Assembly: GCA_963930645.1 (NCBI GenBank)
Contig: OZ005648.1
Coordinates: forward strand, 4,850,131-4,914,130
DNA: 64,000 bases
Direction: 5' to 3'
Source of the DNA: Salticus scenicus
Taxonomy: Eukaryota > Arthropoda > Arachnida > Araneae > Salticidae
Under the pieces are notes generated by a model. It worked only from the letters and a program-made list of their open reading frames with translations, ran no database searches and was not told the DNA's origin. The position numbers were made by a program, and so were the translations under genes. Below are positions 22,865 through 37,000 of the stretch, piece after piece (the first letter of the stretch is position 1; each line of letters starts with the position of its first letter).

Positions 22865-22893
22865 TAGTGTTAAGAAGTTGGTGAATACGGGCC
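22844..22893 (-). repeat. Harbinger right terminal inverted repeat
   Basis: The reverse complement begins GGCCCGTATTCACCAACTTC and matches the left end (11884-11933), followed by TTA at 22894-22896. Confidence 0.88.
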
Positions 22894-22896
22894 TTA
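22894..22896. other. Target site duplication TTA (right)
   Basis: Second copy of the TTA seen at 11881-11883; the satellite resumes directly with GTGTCTTTGTTTAAAC. Confidence 0.93.
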
Positions 22897-25800
22897 GTGT
22901 CTTTGTTTAAACTTAGATACTTTGTTTACATTTGTAGACTTTGTTTACATTTAGAATGTTTACATTTTGTGCCTTTGTTTATGTTCGTAGTCTTTGTTTA
23001 CATGTGTGATCTTTGTTTCAATTTAGAGTCTTTGTTTATATTTGTAGTTTTTTTTACTTTTGTTATCTTTGTTTACATTTGTTGTCTTTGTTTACATACA
23101 GAGCCTGCTTAAATTTGCACTCTTTTTTTACATGTCTTTGTTTACATTTAGAGACTGTTTACATTTTTAGTCTGTTAATATTTGTGCTCTTTGTTTACAT
23201 TTGTAGTCCGCTTACATTTAGATTCTTTGTTTATTTTTAAAGGCTTTGTTTAAATTTGTAGTCTGTTTACATTTAGAGCCTTTGTTTACATTTGTAGTCT
23301 TTCTTTACCTTTAGAGTCTATGTTTACATTTACAATATTTGTTTACATTTAGAGATTTTGTTTACAGTTAGAGTCTGTTTACATTTGTAGTCTTTGTTTA
23401 CATTTAGAGTTTGTTTAAAATTAGAGCTTTTGTTTACATTCAGAGTCTTTGTTTACATTTGTAGTCTTTGTTTACAATTAGATTTCTTGTATACATTTAG
23501 AGTCTTAGTTTACATTTCGAGTCTCTTTACATTTAGAATCTCTGTTTACATTTGTAGTCTTTGTTTACATTTAGATTCTTTGTTTACTTTTGTAGTATTT
23601 ATCTACATGTGTAATCTTTGTTTCCAGTTAGAGTCTGTTTATATTTGTAATCTTTGTTTTCATTCAGAGCTTTTTTCTCATTCGTAGTCTTTGTTTACAT
23701 TTGTTGTCTTTGTTTACATACAGAGCGTATTTAAATTTGCACTCTTTGTTTCAACGTATATGGTTACATTTAGAGTCTTTGTTTATATTTTGAGTCTTTG
23801 TTTACATTTACACTCTTTGTTTACATTTTGAGTCTCTTAACATTTGTGCTCTTTGTTTACATTTGTAATCTGTTTACATTTAGAGCTTTGTTTACATTTA
23901 TTTTCTGTGTTTACATTTAGAGTCAGTTTACATTTGTAGTCTATGTTTACATTTGCAGTCTTTGTTTACATTTGTAGTCTTTGTTTACATTTAATGTCTG
24001 TTAACATTTGTGCTCTTTGTTTAATTTTGTATTCTTTGTTTACATTTGTAGTCCGCTGACATTTAGATTCTTTGTTTAAATTTTGAGGCTTTGTTTAAAT
24101 TTGTAGTCTGTTTACATTTAGAGCCTTTGTTTACATTTGTAGTCTTTCTTTAAATTTGTAGTCTTTGTTTACATTTGTAGTCTTTGTTTACATATAGAGC
24201 CTTTGTTTACATTTAGAGTATTTGTTTACATATGTAGTCTTTGTTTACCTTTAGAGTCCTAGTTTACATTTGTAGTCATTGTTTACATTTGTAGACTTTG
24301 ATTACATTTAGAATGTTTACATTTAGCGCCTTTGTTTACGTTCGTAGTCTTTGTTTACATGTGTAATGTTTGTTTCAATTTAGAGTCTGTTTCAATTTGT
24401 AGTCTTTGTTTACATTTGTTATCTTTGTTTACATTTGTTGTCTTTGTTTACACACAGAACATGTTTAAATTTGCACTCTTTGTTTACATGTCTTTGTTTA
24501 AATTTGTAGTCTGTTTACATTTAGAGCCTTTGTTTACATTTGTAGTCTTTCTTTAAATTTGTAGTCTTTGTTTACATTTCGAGTCTCTTTCCATTTAGTG
24601 TCTTTGTTTATATTTAGAATCTTTGTTTACATTTGTAGTCTTTGTTTACATTTAGATTCTGTTTACATTTAGTGATTTTGTTTACATTTAGATTCTTTGT
24701 TTACATTTGTAGATTTTGTTTACATTTAGAGAGTTTACATTTAGTGCCTTTGTTTACATTTTTAGTCTTTGTTTATATTTAGAGTCTTTGTTTACATTTC
24801 AAGTCTCTTTCCATTTAGTGTCTTTGTTTATATTTAGATTCTTTGTTTACATTTTTAGACTTTTTTATATTTAGAGTGTTTACATTTAGTGCCTTTGTTT
24901 ACATTTGTAGCATTTGTTTACCTTTAGAGTCCTTGTTTACATATGTAGTCATTGTTTACATTTGTAGTTTTGTTTTACATTTAAATTCTTTGTTTACATT
25001 TGTAGTCTTTGTTGACATTTAAATTCTTTGTTTACATTTGTTGTCTTTGTTTACATTTCGAGTCTCTTTACATTTAGTGTCTTTGTTTAAACTTAGATAC
25101 TTTGTTTACATTTGTAGACTTTGTTTACATTTAGAATGTTTACATTTTGTGCCTTTGTTTATGTTCGTAGTCTTTGTTTACATGTGTAATCTTTGTTTCA
25201 ATTTAGAGCCTTTGTTTATATTTGTAGTCTTTGTTTACATTTGTTATCTTTGTTTACATTTGTTGTCTTTGTTTACATACAGAGCCTCTTTAAATTTGCA
25301 CTCTTTGTTTACATGTCATTGTTTACATTTAGAGACTGTTTACATTTTTAGTCTGTTAACATTTGTGCACTTTGTTTACATTTCTAGTCCGCTTACATTT
25401 AGATTCTTTGTTTATTTTTAAAGGCTTCGTTTAAATTTGTAGTCTGTTTACATTTAGAGCCTTTGTTTACATTTGTAGTCTTTCTTTACCTTTAGAGTCT
25501 ATGTTTACATTTACAATATTTGTTTACATTTAGAGATTTTGTTTACAGTTAGAGTCTGTTTACATTTGTAGTCTTTGTTTACATTTAGAGTTTGTTTAAA
25601 ATTAGAGCTTTTGTTTACATTCAGAGTCTTTGTTTACATTTGTAGTCTTTGTTTACAATTAGATTTCTTGTATACATTTCGAGTCTTAGTTTACATTTCG
25701 AGTCTCTTTACATTTAGAATCTTTGTTTACATTTGTAGTCTTTGTTTACATTTAGATTCTTTGTTTACGTTTGTAGTATCTATCTACATGTGTAATCTTT

Positions 25801-28800
25801 GTTTCCAGTTAGAGTCTGTTTATATTTGTAATCTTTGTTTTCATTTAGAGCTTTTTTCTCATTCGTAGTCTTTGTTTACATTTGTTGTCTTTGTTTACAT
25901 ACAGAGCGTATTTAAATTTGCACTCTTTGTTTCAACGTATATGGTTACATTTACACTCTTTGTTTACATTTTGAGTCTCTTAACATTTGTGCTCTTTGTT
26001 TACATTTGTAATCTGTTTACATTTAGAGCTTTGTTTACATTTGTTTTCTGTGTTTACATTTAGAGTCAGTTTACATTTGTAGTCTATGTTTACATTTGCA
26101 GTCTTTGTTTACATTTGTAGTCTTTGTTTACATTTAATGTCTGTTAACATTTGTGCTCTTTGTTTTATTTTGTATTCTTTGTTTACATTTGTAGTCCGCT
26201 TACATTTAGATTCTTTGTTTAAATTTTGAGGCTTTGTTTAAATTTGTAGTCTGTTTACATTTAGAGCCTTTGTTTACATTTGTAGTCTTTCTTTAAATTT
26301 GTAGTCTTTGTTTACATTTGTAGTCTTTGTTTACATATAGAGCCTTTGTTTACATTTAGAGTATTTGTTTACATATGTAGTCTTTGTTTACCTTTAGAGT
26401 CCTAGTTTACATTTGTAGTCATTGTTTACATTTGTAGACTTTGATTACATTTAGAATGTTTACATTTAGTGCCTTTGTTTACGTTCGTAGTCTTTGTTTA
26501 CATGTGTAATGTTTGTTTCAATTTAGAGTCTGTTTCAATTTGTAGTCTTTGTTTACATTTGTTATCTTTGTTTACATTTGTTGTCTTTCTTTACACACAG
26601 AGCATGTTTAAATTTGCACTCTTTGTTTACATGTCTTTGTTTAAATTTGTAGTCTGTTTACATTTAGAGCCTTTGTTTACATTTGTAGTCTTTCTTTAAA
26701 TTTGTAGTCTTTGTTTACATTTCGAGTCTCTTTCCATTTAGTGTCTTTGTTTATATTTAGAATCTTTGTTTACATTTGTAGTCTTTGTTTACATTTAGAT
26801 TCTGTTTACATTTAGTGATTTTGTTTACATTTAGATTCTTTGTTTACATTTGTAGATTTTGTTTACATTTAGAGAGTTTACATTTAGTGCCTTTGTTTAC
26901 ATTTTTAGTCTTTGTTTATATTTAGAGTCTTTGTTTACATTTCAAGTCTCTTTCCATTTAGTGTCTTTGTTTATATTTAGATTCTTTGTTTACATTTTTA
27001 GACTTTTTTATATTTAGAGTGTTTACATTTAGTGCCTTTGTTTACATTTGTAGTCTTTGTTTACCTTTAGAGTCCTTGTTTACATATGTAGTCATTGTTT
27101 ACATTTGTAGTTTTGTTTTACATTTAAATTCTTTGTTTACATTTGTAGTCTTTGTTGACATTTAAATTCTTTGTTTACATTTGTAGTCTTTGTTTACATT
27201 TCGAGTCTCTTTACATTTAGTGTCTTTGTTTAAACTTAGATACTTTGTTTACATTTGTAGACTTTGTTTACATTTAAAATGTTTACATTTTGTGCCTTTG
27301 TTTATGTTCGTAGTCTTTGTTTACATGTGTAATCTTTGTTTCAATTTAGAGTCTTTGTTTATATTTGTAGTTTTTGTTTATTTTTGTTATCTTTGTTTAC
27401 ATTTGTTGCTTTGTTTACATACAGAGCCTGCTTAAATTTGCACTCTTTTTTTACATGTCTTTGTTTACATTTAGAGACTGTTTACATTTTTAGTCTGTTA
27501 ATATTTGTGCTCTTTGTTTACATTTGTAGTCCGCTTACATTTAGATTCTTTGTTTATTTTTAAAGGCTTTGTTTAAATTTGTAGTCTGTTTACATTTAGA
27601 GCCTTTGTTTACATTTGTAGTCTTTCTTTACCTTTAGAGTCTATGTTTACATTTACAATATTTGTTTACATTTAGAGATTTTGTTTACAGTTAGAGTCTG
27701 TTTACATTTGTAGTCTTTGTTTACATTTAGAGTTTGTTTAAAATTAGAGCTTTTGTTTACATTCAGAGTCTTTGTTTACATTTGTAGTCTTTGTTTACAA
27801 TTAGATTTCTTGTATACATTTAGAGTCTTAGTTTACATTTCGAGTCTCTTTACATTTAGAATCTCTGTTTACATTTGTAGTCTTTGTTTACATTTAGATT
27901 CTTTGTTTACGTTTGTAGTATTTATCTACATGTGTAATCTTTGTTTCCAGTTAGAGTCTGTTTATATTTGTAATCTTTGTTTTCATTTAGAGCTTTTTTC
28001 TCATTCGTAGTCTTTGTTTACATTTGTTGTCTTTGTTTACATACAGAGCGTATTTAAATTTGCACTCTTTGTTTCAACGTATATGGTTACATTTAGAGTC
28101 TTTGTTTATATTTTGAGTCTTTGTTTACATTTACACTCTTTGTTTACTTTTTGAGTCTCTTAACATTTGTGCTCTTTGTTTACATTTGTAATCTGTTTAC
28201 ATTTAGAGCTTTGTTTACATTTGTTTTCTGTGTTTACATTTAGAGTCAGTTTACATTTGTAGTCTATGTTTACATTTGCAGTCTTTGTTTACATTTGTAG
28301 TCTTTGTTTACATTTAATGTCTGTTAACATTTGTGCTCTTTGTTTAATTTTGTATTCTTTGTTTACATTTGTAGTCCGCTTACATTTAGATTCTTTGTTT
28401 AAATTTTGAGGCTTTGTTTAAATTTGTAGTCTGTTTACATTTAGAGCCTTTGTTTACATTTGTAGTCTTTCTTTAAATTTGTAGTCTTTGTTTACATTTG
28501 TAGTCTTTGTTTACATATAGAGCCTTTGTTTACATTTAGAGTATTTGTTTACATATGTAGTCTTTGTTTACCTTTAGAGTCCTAGTTTACATTTGTAGTC
28601 AATGTTTACATTTGTAGACTTTGATTACATTTAGAATGTTTACATTTAGTGCCTTTGTTTACGTTCGTAGTCTTTGTTTACATGTGTAATGTTTGTTTCA
28701 ATTTAGAGTCTGTTTCAATTTGTAGTCTTTGTTTACATTTGTTATCTTTGTTTACATTTGTTGTCTTTGTTTACACACAGAGCATGTTTAAATTTGCACT

Positions 28801-31800
28801 CTTTGTTTACATGTCTTTGTTTAAATTTGTAGTCTGTTTACATTTAGAGCCTTTGTTTACATTTGTAGTCTTTCTTTAAATTTGTAGTCTTTGTTTACAT
28901 TTCGAGTCTCTTTCCATTTAGTGTCTTTGTTTATATTTAGAATCTTTGTTTACATTTGTAGTCTTTGTTTACATTTAGATTCTGTTTACATTTAGTGATT
29001 TTGTTTACATTTAGATTCTTTGTTTACATTTGTAGATTTTGTTTACATTTAGAGAGTTTACATTTAGTGCCTTTGTTTACATTTTTAGTCTTTGTTTATA
29101 TTTAGAGTCTTTGTTTACATTTCAAGTCTCTTTCCATTTAGTGTCTTTGTTTATATTTAGATTCTTTGTTTACATTTTTAGACTTTTTTATATTTAGAGT
29201 GTTTACATTTAGTGCCTTTGTTTACATTTGTAGTCTTTGTTTACCTTTAGAGTCCTTGTTTACATATGTAGTCATTGTTTACATTTGTAGTTTTGTTTTA
29301 CATTTAAATTCTTTGTTTACATTTGTAGTCTTTGTTGACATTTAAATTCTTTGTTTACATTTGTAGTCTTTGTTTACATTTCGAGTCTCTTTACATTTAG
29401 TGTCTTTGTTTAAACTTAGATACTTTGTTTACATTTGTAGACTTTGTTTACATTTAAAATGTTTACATTTTGTGCCTTTGTTTATGTTCGTAGTCTTTGT
29501 TTACATGTGTAATCTTTGTTTCAATTTAGAGTCTTTGTTTATATTTGTAGTTTTTGTTTATTTTTGTTATCTTTGTTTACATTTGTTGCTTTGTTTACAT
29601 ACAGAGCCTGCTTAAATTTGCACTCTTTTTTTACATGTCTTTGTTTACATTTAGAGACTGTTTACATTTTTAGTCTGTTAATATTTGTGCTCTTTGTTTA
29701 CATTTGTAGTCCGCTTACATTTAGATTCTTTGTTTATTTTTAAAGGCTTTGTTTAAATTTGTAGTCTGTTTACATTTAGAGCCTTTGTTTACATTTGTAG
29801 TCTTTCTTTACCTTTAGAGTCTATGTTTACATTTACAATATTTGTTTACATTTAGAGATTTTGTTTACAGTTAGAGTCTGTTTACATTTGTAGTCTTTGT
29901 TTACATTTAGAGTTTGTTTAAAATTAGAGCTTTTGTTTACATTCAGAGTCTTTGTTTACATTTGTAGTCTTTGTTTACAATTAGATTTCTTGTATACATT
30001 TAGAGTCTTAGTTTACATTTCGAGTCTCTTTACATTTAGAATCTCTGTTTACATTTGTAGTCTTTGTTTACATTTAGATTCTTTGTTTACGTTTGTAGTA
30101 TTTATCTACATGTGTAATCTTTGTTTCCAGTTAGAGTCTGTTTATATTTGTAATCTTTGTTTTCATTTAGAGCTTTTTTCTCATTCGTAGTCTTTGTTTA
30201 CATTTGTTGTCTTTGTTTACATACAGAGCGTATTTAAATTTGCACTCTTTGTTTCAACGTATATGGTTACATTTAGAGTCTTTGTTTATATTTTGAGTCT
30301 TTGTTTACATTTACACTCTTTGTTTACATTTTGAGTCTCTTAACATTTGTGCTCTTTGTTTACATTTGTAATCTGTTTACATTTAGAGCTTTGTTTACAT
30401 TTGTTTTCTGTGTTTACATTTAGAGTCAGTTTACATTTGTAGTCTATGTTTACATTTGCAGTCTTTGTTTACATTTGTAGTCTTTGTTTACATTTAATGT
30501 CTGTTAACATTTGTGCTCTTTGTTTAATTTTGTATTCTTTGTTTACATTTGTAGTCCGCTTACATTTAGATTCTTTGTTTAAATTTTGAGGCTTTGTTTA
30601 AATTTGTAGTCTGTTTACATTTAGAGCCTCTGTTTACATTTGTAGTCTTTCTTTAAATTTGTAGTCTTTGTTTACATTTGTAGTCTTTGTTTACATATAG
30701 AGCCTTTGTTTACATTTAGAGTATTTGTTTACATATGTAGTCTTTGTTTACCTTTAGAGTCCTAGTTTACATTTGTAGTCAATGTTTACATTTGTAGACT
30801 TTGATTACATTTAGAATGTTTACATTTAGTGCCTTTGTTTACGTTCGTAGTCTTTGTTTACATGTGTAATGTTTGTTTCAATTTAGAGTCTGTTTCAATT
30901 TGTAGTCTTTGTTTACATTTGTTATCTTTGTTTAAATTTGTTGTCTTTGTTTACACACAGAGCATGTTTAAATTTGCACTCTTTGTTTACATGTCTTTGT
31001 TTAAATTTGTAGTCTGTTTACATTTAGAGCCTTTGTTTACATTTGTAGTCTTTCTTTAAATTTGTAGTCTTTGTTTACATTTCGAGTCTCTTTCCATTTA
31101 GTGTCTTTGTTTATATTTAGAATCTTTGTTTACATTTGTAGTCTTTGTTTACATTTAGATTCTGTTTACATTTAGTGATTTTGTTTACATTTAGATTCTT
31201 TGTTTACATTTGTAGATTTTGTTTAAATTTAGAGAGTTTACATTTAGTGCCTTTGTTTACATTTTTAGTTTTTGTTTATATTTAGAGTCTTTGTTTACAT
31301 TTCAAGTCTCTTTCCATTTAGTGTCTTTGTTTATATTTAGATTCTTTGTTTACATTTTTAGACTTTTTTATATTTAGAGTGTTTACATTTAGTGCCTTTG
31401 TTTACATTTGTAGTCTTTGTTTACCTTTAGAATCCTTGTTTACATATGTAGTCATTGTTTACATTTGTAGTTTTGTTTTACATTTAAATTCTTTGTTTAC
31501 ATTTGTAGTCTTTGTTGACATTTAAATTCTTTGTTTACATTTGTAGTCATTCTTTACATTTGTAGTCTTTGTTTACATTTAAATTCTTTGTTTACATTTG
31601 TAATCTGTTTACATTAAGAGCTTTGTTTACATTTGTTGTCTGTGTTTACATTTCGAGTCTCTTTACATTTAGTGTCTTTGTTTAAACTTAGATACTTTGT
31701 TTACATTTGTAGACTTTGTTTACATTTAGAATGTTTACATTTTGTGCCTTTGTTTATGTTCGTAGTCTTTGTTTACATGTGTAATCTTTGTTTAAATTTA

Positions 31801-34010
31801 GAGCCTTTGTTTATATTTGTAGTCTTTGTTTACATTTGTTATCTTTGTTTACATTTGTTGTCTTTGTTTACATACAGAGCCTCTTTAAATTTGCACTCTT
31901 TGTTTACATGTCATTGTTTACATTTAGAGACTGTTTACATTTTTAGTCTGTTAACATTTGTGCACTTTGTTTACATTTCTAGTCCGCTTACATTTAGATT
32001 CTTTGTTTATTTTTAAAGGCTTCGTTTAAATTTGTAGTCTGTTTACATTTAGAGCCTTTGTTTACATTTGTAGTCTTTCTTTACCTTTAGAGTCTATGTT
32101 TACATTTACAATATTTGTTTACATTTAGAGATTTTGTTTACAGTTAGAGTCTGTTTACATTTGTAGTCTTTGTTTACATTTAGAGTTTGTTTAAAATTAG
32201 AGCTTTTGTTTACATTCAGAGTCTTTGTTTACATTTGTAGTCTTTGTTTACAATTAGATTTCTTGTATACATTTAGAGTCTTAGTTTACATTTCGAGTCT
32301 CTTTACATTTAGAATCTTTGTTTACATTTGTAGTCTTTGTTTACATTTAGATTCTTTGTTTACGTTTGTAGTATTTATCTACATGTGTAATCTTTGTTTC
32401 CAGTTAGAGTCTGTTTATATTTGTAATCTTTGTTTTCATTTAGAGCTTTTTTCTCATTCGTAGTCTTTGTTTACATTTGTTGTCTTTGTTTACATACAGA
32501 GCGTATTTAAATTTGCACTCTTTGTTTCAACGTATATGGTTACATTTACACTCTTTGTTTACATTTTGAGTCTCTTAACATTTGTGCTCTTTGTTTACAT
32601 TTGTAATCTGTTTACATTTAGAGCTTTGTTTACATTTGTTTTCTGTGTTTACATTTAGAGTCAGTTTACATTTGTAGTCTATGTTTACATTTGCAGTCTT
32701 TGTTTACATTTGTAGTCTTTGTTTACATTTAATGTCTGTTAACATTTGTGCTCTTTGTTTTATTTTGTATTCTTTGTTTACATTTGTAGTCCGCTTACAT
32801 TTAGATTCTTTGTTTAAATTTTGAGGCTTTGTTTAAATTTGTAGTCTGTTTACATTTAGAGCCTTTGTTTACATTTGTAGTCTTTCTTTAAATTTGTAGT
32901 CTTTGTTTACATTTGTAGTCTTTGTTTACATTTAGAGCCTTTGTTTACATTTACAGTATTTGTTTACATATGTAGTCTTTGTTTACCTTTAGAGTCCTAG
33001 TTTACATTTGTAGTCATTGTTTACATTTGTAGACTTTGATTACATTTAGAATGTTTACATTTAGTGCCTTTGTTTACGTTCGTAGTCTTTGTTTACATGT
33101 GTAATGTTTGTTTCAATTTAGAGTCTGTTTCAATTTGTAGTATTTGTTTACATTTGTTATCTTTGTTTACATTTGTTGTCTTTGTTTACACACAGAGCAT
33201 GTTTAAATTTGCACTCTTTGTTTACATGTCTTTGTTTAAATTTGTAGTCTGTTTACATTTAGAGCCATTGTTTACATTTGTAGTCTTTCTTTAAATTTGT
33301 AGTCTTTGTTTACATTTCGAGTCTCTTTCCATTTAGTGTCTTTGTTTATATTTAGAATCTTTGTTTACATTTGTAGTCTTTGTTTACATTTAGAGAGTTT
33401 ACATTTAGTGCCTTTGTTTACATTTTTAGTCTTTGTTTATATTTAGAGTCTTTGTTTACATTTCAAGTCTCTTTCCATTTAGTGTCTTTGTTTATATTTA
33501 GATTCTTTGTTTACATTTTTAGACTTTTTTATATTTAGAGTGTTTACATTTAGTGCCTTTGTTTACATTTGTAGTCTTTGTTTACCTTTAGAGTCCTTGT
33601 TTACATTTGTAGTAATTGTTTACATTTGTAGTCTTTGTTTACATTTCGAGTCTCTTTACATTTAGTGTCTTTGTTTAAACTTAGATACTTTATTTACATT
33701 TGTGGACTTTGTTTACATTTAGAATGTTTACATTTTGTGCCTTTGTTTATGTTCGTAGTCTTTGTTTACATGTGTAATCTTTGTTTCAATTTAGAGTCTT
33801 TGTTTATATTTGTAGTTTTTGTTTACTTTTGTTATCTTTGTTTACATTTGTTGTCTTTGTTTACATACAGAGCCTGCTTAAATTTGCACTCTATTTTTAC
33901 GTGTCTTTGTTTACATTTAGAGACTGTTTACATTTTTAGTCTGTTAATATTTGTGCTCTTTGTTTACATTTGTAGTCCGCTTACATTTAGATTCTTTGTT
34001 TATTTTTAAA
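22897..34010 (+). repeat. Satellite array, 2.18-kb higher-order repeat (main block)
   Basis: Five landmark copies (23394, 25575, 27717, 29897, 32170) give spacings of 2,181, 2,142, 2,180 and 2,273 bp; a second landmark (26469, 28649, 30829, 33064) gives 2,180, 2,180 and 2,235. Neighbouring units are nearly identical, for example 27190-29369 against 29370-31549. Length differences are close to multiples of 19 bp or to one 93-bp extra patch near 31546-31650. This pattern is typical of recent homogenisation by unequal exchange. No coding function: open frames recur only because the units are copies. Confidence 0.93.
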
Positions 34011-37000
34011 GGCTTTGTTTAAATTTGTAGTCTGTTTACATTTAGAGCCTTTGTTTACATTTGTAGTGTTTCTTTACCTTTAGAGTCTATGTTTACATTT
34101 ACAATATTTGTTTACATTTAGAGATTTTGTTTACATTTAGAGTGTTTGTTTACAATTACAGCCTTTGTTAACATTTAGAGTCTTTGTTTACATTTGTAGT
34201 CTTTGTTTACATTTAGATTCTGTTTACATTTAGTGATTTTGTTTACATTTAGATTCTTTGTTTACATCTGTAGATTTTGTTTACATTTAGTGAGTTTACA
34301 TTTAGTGCCTTTGTTTACATTTTTAGTCTTTGTTTATATTTAGAGTCTTTGTTTACATTTGTAGTCTTTCTTTCCATTTAGAGTACTTGTTTCCATTTAG
34401 AGTCTTTGTTTACGTTTGTAGTATTTATTTACATGTGTAATCTTTGTTTCCATTTAGAGTCTTTGTTTATATTTGTAATCTTTGTTTCCATTTAGAGCCT
34501 TTTTCTCATTCGTAGTCTTTGTTTACATTTGTTGTCATTGTTTAGATACAGAGCGTATTTAAAATTGCACTCTTTGTTTCAACGTATATGTTTACATTTA
34601 GAGTCTTTGTTTATATTTTGAGTCTTTGTTTACATTTACACTCATTGTTTACATTTTGAGTCTCTTAACATTTGTGCTCTTTGTTTACATTTGTAATCTG
34701 TTTACATTTAGAGCTTTGTTTACATTTGTTGTCTGTGTTTACATTTAGAGTCAGTTTACATTTGTAGTCTATGTTTACATTTGCAGTCTTTGTTTACATT
34801 TACATTTTTTGCAGTCTTTGTTTACATTTAATGTCTGTTAACATTTGTGCTCTTTGTTTAATTTTGTATTCTTTGTTTACATTTGTAGTCCGCTTACATT
34901 TAAATTCTTTGTTTAAATTTTGAGGCTTTGTTTAAATTTGTAGTCTGTTTACATTTAGAGCCTTTGTTTACATTTGTAGTCTTTCTTTAAATTTGTAGTC
35001 TTTGTTTACATTTGTAGTCTTTGTTTACATATAGAGCCTTTGTTTACATTTAGAGTATTTGTTTACATTTGTAGCCTTTGTTTACCTTTAGAGACCTCGT
35101 TTACATTTGTAGTCACTGTTTACATTTGCAGTCTTTGTGTACATTTCGAGTCTCTTTACATTTAGTGTCTTTGTTTAAATTTAGATTCTTTTTTTACATT
35201 TTTAGACTTTTTTATATTTAGAGTGTTTACATTTAGTGCCTTTGTTTACGTTCGTAGTCTTTGTTTACATTTAAATTCTTTGTTTACATTTGTAGTCTTT
35301 GTTTACATTTAAATACTTTGTTTACGTTTGTAATCTTTGTTTACATTTCGAGACTCTACATTTAGTGTCTTTGTTTAAATTTTGATACTTTGTTTACATT
35401 TGTAGACTGTTTACATTTAGAATGTTTACATTTGGTGCCTTTGTTTACGTTCGTAGTCTTTGTTTACATGTGTAATCTTTGTTTCAATTTAGATTCTTTG
35501 TTTATATTTGTAGTCTTTGTTTACATTTGTTATCTTTGTTTACATTTGTTGTCTTTGTTTACATACACAGCCTGTTTAAATTTGCACTCTTTGTTTAGAT
35601 GTCTTTGTTTACATTTAGAGACTGTTTATATTTTTAGCCTGTTAACATTTGTGCACTTTGTTTACATTTGTAGTCCGCTTACATTTAGATTCTTTGTTTA
35701 TTTTTAAAGGCTTTGTTTAAATTTGTAGTCTGTTTACATTTAGAGCCTTCGTTTACATTTGTAGTCTTTCTTTACCTTTAGAGTCTATGTTTACATTTAC
35801 AATATTTGTTTACATTTAGAGATTTTGTTTACAGTTAGAGTCTGTTTACATTTGTAGTCTTTGTTTACATTTAGAGTGTTTGTTTACAATTAGAGCCTTT
35901 GTTTACATTCAGAGTCTTTGTTTACATTTGTAGTCTTTGTTTACAATTAGATTCCTTGTTTATATTTAGAGTCATAGTTTACATTTCGAGTCTCTTTACA
36001 TTTAGAATCTTTGTTTACATTTGCAGTCTTTGTTTACATTTGTAGTCTTTGTTTAAATTTAGATTCTGTTTACATTTAGTGACTTTGTTTACATTTAGAT
36101 TCTTTGTTTACATCTGTAGATTTTGTTTACATTTAGAGTGTTTACATTTAGTGCCTTTGTTTACATTTTTAGTCTTTGTTTACATTTAGAGTCTTTGTTT
36201 ACATTTGTAGTCTTTCTTTACATTTAGAGTACTGGTTTACATTTAGAGTCTTTGTTTACTTTTGTTGTCTTTATTTACATGTGTAATCTTTGTTTCCATT
36301 TAGAGTCTTTGTTTATATTTGTAATATTTGTTTTCATTTAGAGCCTTTTTCTCATTCGTAGTCTTTGTTTACATTTGTTGTCTTTGTTTACATACAGAGC
36401 CTATTTAAATTTGCACTCTTTGTTTCCACGTATTTGTTTACATTTAGAGTCTTTGTTTATATTTTGAGCCTTTGTTTACATTTACACTCTTTGTTTACAT
36501 CTTGAGTCTCTTAACATTTGTGCTCTTTGTTTACATTTGTAATCTGTTTACATTTAGAGCTTTGTTTACATTTGTTGTCTGTGTTTACATTTAGAGTCAG
36601 TTTACTTTTGTAGTCTATGTTTACATTTGCAGTCTTTGTTTACATTTGTAGTCTGTTTACATTTAATGTCTGTTAACATTTGTGCTCTTTGTTTAATTTT
36701 GTATTCTTTGTTTACATTTGTAGTCCGCTTACATTTAGATTCTTTGTTTAAATTTAGAGGCTTTGTTTAAATTTGTAGTCTGTTTACATTTAGAGCCTTT
36801 GTTTACATTTGTAGTCTTTCTTTAAATTTGTAGTCTTTGTTTACATTTGTAGTCTTTGTTTACCTTTAGAGTCCTTGTTTACATTTAGTGTCTTTGTTTA
36901 AATCTAGATACTTTGTTTACATTTGTAGACTTTGTTTACATTTAGAATGTTTACATTTAGTGCCTTTGTTTACGTTCGTAGTCTTTGTTTACATGTGTAA

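Larger units (their letters stand above)
11884..22893. mobile_element. PIF/Harbinger DNA transposon, apparently autonomous
   Basis: An 11,010-bp element flanked by TTA duplications, with imperfect inverted ends of about 50 bp starting GGGCCGTATTC (left) and GGCCCGTATTC (right, reverse complement). It has the two-gene layout known for this superfamily: a Myb/trihelix-like DNA-binding protein (12220-15467, +) and a HARBI1-like DDE transposase (16994-22670, -), convergent, with tails about 1.5 kb apart. Both frames are open across the predicted splice junctions. The element is much longer than typical Harbingers because introns and the intergenic gap hold nested repeats: two SINEs, a hAT-like MITE, a TTAA-flanked palindrome, a retroposed segment and several direct duplications. 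None falls in an exon. Insertion into a 2.18-kb satellite repeat unit is clean. Confidence 0.93.

Noticed and set aside
7401..34010. A CRISPR-like array
   Set aside because: The repeats are contiguous 19-bp monomers without unique spacers, in a eukaryotic context.
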